29,113 bases of DNA from Acidimicrobiales bacterium (GTDB taxonomy: Bacteria > Actinomycetota > Acidimicrobiia > Acidimicrobiales > Bog-793), in NCBI GenBank assembly GCA_030037405.1, contig JASHRK010000015.1:1-29113 (forward strand). Direction: 5' to 3'. The notes beneath the pieces are model-generated. The model was given only the letters and a program-made list of their open reading frames with translations, was not told the origin of the DNA and did no database searches. Each line of letters starts with the position of its first letter. The stretch's first letter is position 1. Below are positions 23,541-29,113 of this stretch, in pieces. The position numbers and the translations under genes are program-made.

Positions 23541-23572
23541 GCCCCTCGAAGCGCCGCCAGGGCGCAAGGGGC
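23541..23572. terminator. Stem-loop with 6-bp and 5-bp stem segments
   Basis: GCCCCT (23541-23546) pairs with AGGGGC (23567-23572), and GCGCC (23551-23555) with GGCGC (23561-23565); CGAA is unpaired on one side and one A on the other. No T-tract follows. It lies upstream of the transpeptidase promoter, so it is either a terminator for upstream transcription or the end of a structured RNA. Confidence 0.4.
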
Positions 23573-23580
23573 GATGTACC

Positions 23581-23641
23581 TCTGGCAAGATCTGGTTACT
23601 AACCTTCTGGCGAGAGATGTTACGCGATATAAGCAAGGTGG
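23581..23641 (+). promoter_or_regulatory. Promoter and operator-like repeats of the L,D-transpeptidase gene
   Basis: A TATAAG -10 box lies at 23628-23633 with TTCTGG 17 bp upstream (23605-23610), and AAGGTGG (ribosome site) just before the ATG at 23651. Overlapping the -35 area are TCTGGCAAGA (23581) and TCTGGCGAGA (23606), flanking the palindrome GGTTA-C-TAACC (23594-23604). GTTAC recurs at 23595 and 23619. The stretch is clearly more A/T-rich than its surroundings. Confidence 0.5.
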
Positions 23642-23650
23642 CGGCCAGAG

Positions 23651-25375
23651 ATGCGGCACGTTGTCGAGAGGTATAGAGGGCTTGGCCTGGCCACCCGGCT
23701 CCTGCTCGGTGGCGGTCTCTTCGTCGTCGTGGTCGGGATCGGCCTCCTTGTCGTCCTTCTTGTCGGACGACCCAGTGTCTCCGTCTCCTCTGGTCGGGCG
23801 CTCGTCAAGGTCAAGCTGAGCGGCATCGGCACCGAGCTCAGGGGGGTACGGGCAACGAGCGACGGCAGGCCGATCAGCCTCGTCGAGGGCGCTGGCGGCC
23901 TCGTGCCGGCCCACCAGCTGACGCAAGACGAGACGGTCAAGGTGACCGCCGTCGCGACGGCGCCGTCCTGGTTGCGCTGGCTGCTGGGCGGGTCGGTGTC
24001 GACGACGAAGACGCTGCGCACGCCGGAGGCGTCGCCTGCAGAGAGCGTGGCGCTCTCGACCCGGCACGGCCGGGTACCGGTCAGCTTCGACAACAAGGTG
24101 AGCGTCGTCGAGTACCGCTCTGTCGGGGGCGAGATCGAGACCCTCCACCTCTCCCGAGCGAGCACCGTCGCCCGTCTCAGCGTGTCCCCGGAGCTCTTCG
24201 CAGGCACGGTCGAAGTGGCCGCATCCCCGGAGCCCTGGGAGAAGGTCGCGTCCGAGGCGCTGTCGGTGAAGTGGTTCGTCGTACCGCCCGACAAGGAGAC
24301 GCTCGTCCTCGCCGACCCGGGTCCCGGCGCGACGAGCGCCCGCTCGGACGGCCGGATCACGCTCACCTTCGACAAGCCGGTGGCAAAGCTGCTCGGCAGC
24401 TCCCGGCCAATCCTCAAGCCTTCCGTCCCTGGCTCATGGTCAGAGCGCGGGCCTAACACGTTGGTGTTCACGCCGAAGGGCTTCGGCTTCGGGCCGGGCA
24501 CGGTCGTCACGGTGTCCTTCCCGGAGCCGGTCACGATCACGAGCGCGAGCGGTATCCCGGGGACGAGCAGGACCGCCTCTGCTGCAAAGGGCTCGCTCGC
24601 TTCAGCCAACACCGTGACGGACGCGACCTCGTTCCACTTCACGACGGGGCCGGGCTCGGTGCTCCGCCTCGAGGAGATCCTCGCCCAGCTCCACTACCTG
24701 CCGCTCAACTTCGTCCCGGCGAGCGGCGCCAAGGTGCCGCGCACCTTCGCCGAGGAGGTGGCCACGATGTCGAGGCCGCTTCCCGGCACCTTCTCCTGGC
24801 GGTGGGCCTCGACGCCTGCCTCCCTCGAGGCGGAGTGGGCGGAAGGAGAGGCGAACACGATGCTGAAGGGCGCTCTCATGGCCTTCGAGGCGGCGGAGAG
24901 CTCCTACGACGGCTACCAAGCCGACGAAGAGACGGTCAACCAGCTCGCCGACGCCTCCCTCTGGCGGGAGCTCCTCGAGGCTGACCTGAAGGACAGCCTC
25001 GACCCGAGCCCGTACGCCTACGTCTACGTCTCTCAAAACCTCCCTGAGACGCTCACGATCTGGGAGAACGGGCGGATCGTGCTGACGTCGCCCTGCAACA
25101 CCGGGATACCCGAGTCACCGACGGCGAACGGGACCTTCCCCATCTACGTGCGCTTCACCTTCAATTACATGAGCGGCTTCAACCCCGACGGCAGCTACTA
25201 CGACGACCCCGTCTACTGGATCAACTACTTCAACGGCGGCGACGCCGTCCACGGCTTCATACGGGCCTCGTACGGCTTCCCCCAGAGCCTCGGCTGCGTG
25301 GAGCTCCCCATCCCGACCGCACAAGTTGCCTTCGGCTACCTGGCGATCGGAGACCTCGTCACCGTCGCTCCCTGA
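23651..25375 (+). CDS. Membrane-anchored L,D-transpeptidase (YkuD domain)
   Basis: 574 aa. A single membrane anchor lies near residues 16-38 (LLLGGGLFVVVVGIGLLVVLLVG). The next about 280 residues form Ig-like beta domains; one segment reads RITLTFDKPVAKLLG...PNTLVFTPKGFGFGPGTVVTVSFPEPV. A short peptidoglycan-binding-like motif (LRLEEILAQLHYLPLNF) follows. The C-terminal YkuD domain begins about residue 440 (YAYVYVSQNLPETLTIWENG) and ends with the catalytic motif HGFIRASYGFPQSLGC: His about 534, Ser 546, Cys 549. It would make 3-3 crosslinks in peptidoglycan or attach proteins to it, outside the membrane. The layout resembles mycobacterial Ldt enzymes, but with a membrane helix rather than a lipobox. 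Confidence 0.9.
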   Translation: MRHVVERYRGLGLATRLLLGGGLFVVVVGIGLLVVLLVGRPSVSVSSGRALVKVKLSGIGTELRGVRATSDGRPISLVEGAGGLVPAHQLTQDETVKVTAVATAPSWLRWLLGGSVSTTKTLRTPEASPAESVALSTRHGRVPVSFDNKVSVVEYRSVGGEIETLHLSRASTVARLSVSPELFAGTVEVAASPEPWEKVASEALSVKWFVVPPDKETLVLADPGPGATSARSDGRITLTFDKPVAKLLGSSRPILKPSVPGSWSERGPNTLVFTPKGFGFGPGTVVTVSFPEPVTITSASGIPGTSRTASAAKGSLASANTVTDATSFHFTTGPGSVLRLEEILAQLHYLPLNFVPASGAKVPRTFAEEVATMSRPLPGTFSWRWASTPASLEAEWAEGEANTMLKGALMAFEAAESSYDGYQADEETVNQLADASLWRELLEADLKDSLDPSPYAYVYVSQNLPETLTIWENGRIVLTSPCNTGIPESPTANGTFPIYVRFTFNYMSGFNPDGSYYDDPVYWINYFNGGDAVHGFIRASYGFPQSLGCVELPIPTAQVAFGYLAIGDLVTVAP

Positions 25376-25385
25376 GCCTGCCGCC

Positions 25386-25400
25386 GGGGCGGCCGGCCCC
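25386..25400 (+). terminator. GC hairpin after the L,D-transpeptidase gene
   Basis: GGGGC-GGCCG-GCCCC forms a 5-bp all-GC stem with a 5-nt loop, 10 bp after the stop codon. There is no T-run, so it is a weak terminator candidate, but its place between a stop codon and a new promoter is suitable. Confidence 0.35.
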
Positions 25401-25404
25401 CCGG

Positions 25405-25410
25405 TAGCGT
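25405..25410 (+). promoter_or_regulatory. Leaderless -10 box of the DUF2891 gene
   Basis: TAGCGT (TANNNT) followed by 6 nt and ATG at 25417; no ribosome site is present. Confidence 0.45.
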
Positions 25411-25416
25411 GAGCTC

Positions 25417-26418
25417 ATGTCGCTCCTCGAGGAACATGCCGCCGGTTGGGCCGACGTCGCCTTGAGGAACATAGAGCGCGAGTATCCCAACGTCCGGCTG
25501 TACCTCGCCCAGGGACCGGAGGATCGCCCGCCCCGCCCCCGCGAGCAGTTTCCGGCGTTCTACGGCTCGTACGACTGGCACTCGTGTGTCGAGATGCACT
25601 GGGTGCTCGTACGCCTTCTCAGGCTGGTGCCGGAGGCGATCGGCGAGGATCGCGTCCGGGCGGAGCTCGACAGGCATCTCGCAGAGGAGGCGCTCGCCGT
25701 CGAGGCGCGCAACCTCCCGCGGTGGGAGCGGCCTTACGGGTACGGCTGGACGCTCAAGCTCGCCCACGAGCTCTCGGGGCTGGGCGATGGCGACGCCAAG
25801 CGCTGGGCAGCCAACCTCGAGCCCCTGTGCGACCGGATCGTGGACGACTTCCTCGGTTGGTTCGAGGTGGCTACCTATCCGGTGCGTTCCGGCCTGCACG
25901 CCAACTCCGCCTTCGGCCTCTCGCTCGCGCTCTGTTACGGCCGTACGCACCGTCCTCGCCTCGCTGCCGCCATCACCCGGGCGGCGCGGCGATGGTTCGG
26001 GTCGGACACGGACTACCCAGGCCACTACGAGCCGTCGGGGACCGACTTCCTCTCGCCGGCGCTCACGGAGGCCGAGCTGATGCTCGAAGTGCTCGGGAGC
26101 GAGGAGTTCGGCCCGTGGTTCGGGAGCTACCTGCCCCGGCTCGCCGAGGGTCGCCCGGAGCAGCTCTTCGAACCGGTCGAGGTGACTGATCCAACAGATG
26201 GTCAGATCGCCCACCTGCACGGGCTGAACCTCAGCCGGGCCTGGTGCTGGACCCGTCTCGCCCGGGCGCTCCCGGCCACCGACCCAAGGAGAGAGAGGAT
26301 GCTGACAGCGGCGGCTCGGCACCGGGACGCGTCCCTCGACCACTCGGTCGGCAGCGACTACATGGTCGAGCACTGGTTGGCGGCCTATGCACTCCTCCTC
26401 GTCTCCGAGGGTGGGTGA
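25417..26418 (+). CDS. DUF2891 family protein
   Basis: 333 aa. It matches the DUF2891 pattern: ALRNIEREYPN near residue 15, HPAF-like region FPAFYGSYDWHSCVEMHWVLVRLLRL (about 46-71), PYGYGWTLKLAHEL, SGLHANSAFGLSLAL, DYPGHYEPSGTDFLSPALTEAELM and GLNLSRAWCWTRLA near the C-terminus. The family is predicted to fold as an alpha/alpha barrel like some glycoside-active enzymes; its biochemical role is not established as far as I know. There is no signal peptide, so it is cytoplasmic. It starts at a leaderless-type ATG and is followed 36 bp later by tdh, so it could be cotranscribed with the threonine catabolic genes. Confidence 0.87.
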   Translation: MSLLEEHAAGWADVALRNIEREYPNVRLYLAQGPEDRPPRPREQFPAFYGSYDWHSCVEMHWVLVRLLRLVPEAIGEDRVRAELDRHLAEEALAVEARNLPRWERPYGYGWTLKLAHELSGLGDGDAKRWAANLEPLCDRIVDDFLGWFEVATYPVRSGLHANSAFGLSLALCYGRTHRPRLAAAITRAARRWFGSDTDYPGHYEPSGTDFLSPALTEAELMLEVLGSEEFGPWFGSYLPRLAEGRPEQLFEPVEVTDPTDGQIAHLHGLNLSRAWCWTRLARALPATDPRRERMLTAAARHRDASLDHSVGSDYMVEHWLAAYALLLVSEGG

Positions 26419-26454
26419 GGCGGCACGGGCGGACATGCACTAAAGATGGTGACG

Positions 26455-27486
26455 ATGCGCGCGCTCGTGAAGGCCAAAGCTGCGGAGGGACTCTGGATGG
26501 AGGACCTGCCTCGGCTTGAAGTAGGAACTGACGATGTGCTCGTGCGCGTCCTCCGTACCGGCATCTGCGGTACCGACCTCCACATCCGCTCCTGGGACGA
26601 GTGGGCCCAGGCTCACGTCCCCGTCGGGCTCGTGATCGGCCACGAGTTCGTCGGGCGGGTGGAGTCCTGCGGGCCGCTCGTCACCGAGTTCAGGCCCGGC
26701 GACCTCGTGAGCGGCGAGGGGCACCTCACCTGCGGGCGTTGCCGCAACTGCATGGCCGGCCGGCGGGTGCAGTGCGCGAGGACCGAGAGCGTCGGTGTGA
26801 CCCGACCGGGCGCCTTCGCCGACCACGTCGTCCTGCCCGCCTCCAACCTGTGGAGGCACCCGCCCACGATCGACCTCGACACCGCCGCCATCTTCGACCC
26901 CTTCGGCAACGCCGTCCACGTGGCCACGGCGTTTCCCGTGCTCGGCGAGGACGTGCTCATCACCGGCGCGGGGCCTATCGGCCTCATGGCCGCCCTCGTC
27001 GTCCGTTTCGCCGGCGCCCGCCACGTCGTCGTCACCGACGTGTCCGAGTACCGTCTCGAGCTTGCCCGCAGACTGGGCATCTCGCAAGCGATCGACCTGC
27101 GAGAGACCTCGTTCTCCGAAGTCATGGCCTCTCTCTCGATGACGGAGGGTTTCGACGTCGGGTTCGAGATGTCCGGCAACCCTGATGCCACACGCCAGAT
27201 GCTGGCCGTGCTGACCCACGGCGGAAAGATGGCGATGTTCGGCCTGCCGGGTGAGCCCTTCGCCGCCGACTGGTCGCAACTGGTCATGAACATGACGACG
27301 ATCCGCGGCATCTACGGTCGGCAGATGTTCGAGACGTGGTACGAGATGTCAGTGCTGGTCGAGTCCGGCCTCGACATCTCGCCCGTGATCACCCATCGTT
27401 TCGACGCCGAGGAGTTCGAGCAGGCATTCGAGATCGTCGCATCGAGACGGTGCGGCAAGGTCATCCTCAAATGGTCGGAGGAGTAA
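26455..27486 (+). CDS. tdh: L-threonine 3-dehydrogenase (zinc-dependent)
   Basis: 343 aa, nearly the length of E. coli Tdh. It oxidises threonine to 2-amino-3-oxobutyrate with NAD+. Zinc residues fall at family positions: C38 in GICGTDLH and H63-E64 in GHEFVG for the catalytic zinc, and C93, C96, C99 and C107 for the structural zinc. The Rossmann motif is GAGPIGLMAAL. The start is ATG 26455 (MRALVKAKAAEGLWMEDLP), which matches the usual Tdh N-terminus; ATG 26446 would add three residues. Neither has a clear ribosome site. Two bases separate its stop from the kbl ATG, forming the standard tdh-kbl operon. Confidence 0.95.
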   Translation: MRALVKAKAAEGLWMEDLPRLEVGTDDVLVRVLRTGICGTDLHIRSWDEWAQAHVPVGLVIGHEFVGRVESCGPLVTEFRPGDLVSGEGHLTCGRCRNCMAGRRVQCARTESVGVTRPGAFADHVVLPASNLWRHPPTIDLDTAAIFDPFGNAVHVATAFPVLGEDVLITGAGPIGLMAALVVRFAGARHVVVTDVSEYRLELARRLGISQAIDLRETSFSEVMASLSMTEGFDVGFEMSGNPDATRQMLAVLTHGGKMAMFGLPGEPFAADWSQLVMNMTTIRGIYGRQMFETWYEMSVLVESGLDISPVITHRFDAEEFEQAFEIVASRRCGKVILKWSEE

Positions 27487-27488
27487 CA

Positions 27489-28673
27489 ATGGTCATGCAG
27501 GCGGCCGTCCGGAGCAGCATCGACGAGGAGCTCGGTTCGATCCGCCAGGCCGGGACCGCCAAGAGGGAGCGGACGCTCGAGTCCCCGCAGGGTGCCGAGA
27601 TCACCGTGAACGACGAGACGGTGCTCAACTTCTGTGCCAACAACTACCTCGGGCTCGCCAACGATGCCCGCATCGTCGCGGCCGCCCACGAGGCGCTCGA
27701 CCGCTACGGCTTCGGTATGGCCTCGGTCCGCTTCATCTGCGGCACGAACTCGGTTCACAACGAGCTCGAGGCGGAGCTGAGCGACTTCCTCGGCACCGAG
27801 GCGACCATCCTCTACTCCTCCTGCTTCGACGCCAACGGCGGGCTCTTCGAGACCCTTCTCGGGAAAGAGGACGTGGTCATCTCGGACCAGCTCAACCACG
27901 CCTCCATCATCGACGGCATCAGGCTCTGTGGTGCGAGCCGGCTCCGCTATTCCAACCGGGACCTGGGCGAGCTCGAAGACCGTCTGGCGGAGTCGGCGGG
28001 CGCCCGCAGACGGTTGGTCGTCACCGACGGCGTCTTCTCCATGGACGGCTCGCTTGCGCCCCTCGATGGCATCTGTGAGCTGGCGGACCGCCATGGCGCC
28101 ATGGTGATGGTCGACGACTCCCATGCGGTCGGCGTCCTCGGCGAGACAGGAGCAGGGACGCCTGAGCACTTCGGGGTAAGCGACCGAATCGACATCCTTT
28201 CGGGCACGCTCGGCAAGGCGCTCGGAGGGGCAAGTGGCGGCTACCTCTCGGGAAGGCGTGAGATCGTCGAGCTCTGCCGGCAACGTTCCCGGCCCTACCT
28301 CTTCTCCAACTCGCTCGCCCCGGCGATCGCGGCGGCCGGCGTGCGAGCCCTCGAGCTGTTGCGTGACTCGGCCGAGCTGCGTGACCGCTTGTTCCACAAC
28401 GCCGCCCGCATGCGCCACGGGCTCGAGCAAGCAGGCTTCGAGCTGCTCCCGGGCGAGCACCCGATCATCCCGGTCATGATCGGCGACGCCGCCCTCGCCA
28501 CCGCGATGGCCGACGCCCTCTTGCGGCGGGGCGTCTACGTGATCGGCTTCAGCTATCCCGTCGTCCCCGTCGGCCAGGCGCGCATCCGGGTTCAGATGTC
28601 GGCCGCCCACACCGACGGGGAGATCGACCGGGCGATAGATGCCTTCGCAGCGGTGCGGGGCGAGGTGCTCTAG
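27489..28673 (+). CDS. kbl: Glycine C-acetyltransferase (2-amino-3-ketobutyrate CoA ligase)
   Basis: 394 aa alpha-oxoamine synthase that splits 2-amino-3-oxobutyrate with CoA into glycine and acetyl-CoA. Visible features: NNYLGLANDARI (51-62), YGFGMASVRFICGTNSVHNELE (73-94), the ring-stacking histidine in NHAS (H137), VDDSHAVG (208-215) and the PLP lysine in SGTLGKALGGASGGY (K243), close to the E. coli position. Start: ATG 27489, five bases after GGAGGAG at the end of tdh; an in-frame ATG two codons on is less well spaced. Its 3' end is overlapped on the opposite strand by the open frame of the RES-like gene. Confidence 0.95.
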   Translation: MVMQAAVRSSIDEELGSIRQAGTAKRERTLESPQGAEITVNDETVLNFCANNYLGLANDARIVAAAHEALDRYGFGMASVRFICGTNSVHNELEAELSDFLGTEATILYSSCFDANGGLFETLLGKEDVVISDQLNHASIIDGIRLCGASRLRYSNRDLGELEDRLAESAGARRRLVVTDGVFSMDGSLAPLDGICELADRHGAMVMVDDSHAVGVLGETGAGTPEHFGVSDRIDILSGTLGKALGGASGGYLSGRREIVELCRQRSRPYLFSNSLAPAIAAAGVRALELLRDSAELRDRLFHNAARMRHGLEQAGFELLPGEHPIIPVMIGDAALATAMADALLRRGVYVIGFSYPVVPVGQARIRVQMSAAHTDGEIDRAIDAFAAVRGEVL

Positions 28674-29113
28674 CCACCAGGACCTTCTCGCACCCAGCCT
28701 CCCAGAATACGAACCTCGGTCCGCTGGTGGAGTGGGAGACCATTGCCCTGGCCGGCCACCGCGCCCCGAGGTCCGCCGTGACGGGTGAGGTCCGGGAGTA
28801 CCAGCCTCGGGATGCTGAGCGGTAGCGACGAGCCCGGACCGGTTGACCATCCACCAGGTCGATCAACGGCCACCCATCACGATCGACGCCGGCGCTCGCG
28901 AGTACCGCCAACCCATCGACCTCGACATGTCCAACGCGACGACGGACCTCAAACGGGTCCACCCCATCGTCCAGAAAGTGCCGAAACAGTTCGGCCCAAG
29001 CGGCCTGTTCCTGGCTGGAGGCGTACCAGGTGCCGAGACAGCCAGCGACGTGGTAGCGGCCGTTCGTCACGGTCGGATCGGCCACGTCGGTGAGCTGGCG
29101 CCGGGTCGGCCCC
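28549..29113 (-). CDS. RES-domain-like protein (putative NAD+ phosphorylase toxin family), 5' end outside window, possibly decayed
   Basis: The frame is open from the right edge. The first about 90 residues resemble a RES domain: NGRYHVAGCLGTWYASSQEQAAWAELFRHF, then RRRVGHVEVDGLAVLAS. RES proteins are the toxin half of Xre/ParS-type toxin-antitoxin pairs and degrade NAD+. After about 28850 the match fades; ARAMVSHSTSGPRFVFWE (about 28690-28745) could be a degraded form of the PSA...LVLF end of the domain. The frame then runs 125 bp antisense through the end of kbl, which looks like shadow sequence, so the natural stop may be lost through a frameshift. Base use is less GC-extreme than in neighbours, consistent with transfer. 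The antitoxin would lie beyond the window. Confidence 0.5.
   Translation of the reverse strand, partial: GPTRRQLTDVADPTVTNGRYHVAGCLGTWYASSQEQAAWAELFRHFLDDGVDPFEVRRRVGHVEVDGLAVLASAGVDRDGWPLIDLVDGQPVRARRYRSASRGWYSRTSPVTADLGARWPARAMVSHSTSGPRFVFWEAGCEKVLVARAPRPAPLRRHLSPGRSPRRCGRPTSEPGCAPGRRGRRDS

Larger units (their letters stand above)
23140..23650. other. Intergenic region between divergent cbs and L,D-transpeptidase genes
   Basis: The only long gap in the window (511 bp). It holds the palindrome, hairpin and promoter listed separately. The middle (about 23320-23540) is GC-rich with several small inverted repeats, for example GGCCT-GAAGG-AGGCC. Open frames on both strands are short, Pro/Arg-rich and lack convincing starts. 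I looked for SAM, cobalamin, TPP, ydaO and c-di-GMP riboswitch cores, RNase P RNA and SRP RNA, and recognised none. Confidence 0.6.

Noticed and set aside
23308..23541. Plus-strand 77-codon frame in the intergenic gap (starts MTIWGGAMSEMMG)
   Set aside because: Arg/Pro-rich composition, mixed third-position bases, no ribosome site or -10 box at the start, and it ends inside the hairpin; more likely noncoding.
23260..23600. Riboswitch (SAM, cobalamin, TPP, ydaO, c-di-GMP) or RNase P/SRP RNA
   Set aside because: None of the conserved core sequences was found; fragments such as GGACCGGAAGG only superficially recall the SRP RNA tip.
27336..27488. Longer kbl start inside tdh
   Set aside because: The ATG at 27489 has a ribosome site at the right distance and matches Kbl length; the extension is a shadow of tdh.
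1..29113. CRISPR arrays, insertion sequences, prophage or integrase genes, tRNA genes
   Set aside because: No regularly spaced identical repeats, transposase or integrase motifs, or tRNA T-loop signatures with matching acceptor stems were seen.

Overview
The window is 29.1 kb of gene-dense, high-G+C chromosomal DNA (third codon positions mostly G or C, very short gaps, many GTG/TTG starts). Several genes lack a Shine-Dalgarno sequence and instead have a TANNNT-like -10 box only 5-10 nt before the start codon, as in leaderless actinobacterial genes. With the rimO-pgsA-cinA order, a UvrD2-like helicase, an Ig-type L,D-transpeptidase and a DUF2891 protein, this suggests an actinomycetote, possibly of the Acidimicrobiia. 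The lineage is inference. No tRNA, rRNA, CRISPR array or insertion sequence was seen; this looks like core chromosome except at the right edge.

Layout. (1) 1-5591, leftward: a five-gene cluster of class II glutamine amidotransferase, glutamine-synthetase-like ligase, FluG-type amidohydrolase, class IV branched-chain aminotransferase and a MenC/N-acylamino-acid-racemase enolase (cut by the window edge). Genes overlap or nearly touch, and a candidate promoter with a tandem 10-bp repeat lies upstream. (2) 5730-8948, leftward: rimO, pgsA and cinA, overlapping at each junction. (3) 9004-11273: divergent alpha-methylacyl-CoA racemase-like and galactokinase-like genes whose predicted -10 boxes occupy the same bases. 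(4) 11300-15802, leftward: alpha/beta hydrolase, membrane-anchored MurF-like ligase, D-Ala-D-Ala ligase-like protein and a PH/SHOCT membrane protein. (5) 15851-20247, rightward: a UvrD-like helicase that lacks most of subdomain 2B, a small protein built almost entirely of 11-residue repeats, an Rrf2 regulator and an APC permease. (6) 20210-23139, leftward: cystathionine gamma-lyase/synthase and cystathionine beta-synthase; the latter has an unusual N-terminal domain. (7) 23140-23650: the only long gap, holding palindromes, a hairpin and a promoter. (8) 23651-28673, rightward: L,D-transpeptidase, DUF2891 protein, and the threonine-to-glycine pair tdh-kbl. (9) Right edge, leftward: a partial, possibly decayed RES-domain gene.

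How they work together. Tdh and Kbl convert threonine to glycine plus acetyl-CoA. CBS and the gamma-lyase form a transsulfuration pair facing an Rrf2-permease pair. The Mur ligase, Ddl and L,D-transpeptidase all act on peptidoglycan. The most distinctive features are the hendecad-repeat protein (17684-18175), the amidotransferase/GS/FluG/BCAT/enolase cluster, the reduced helicase and the fused CBS N-terminal domain.
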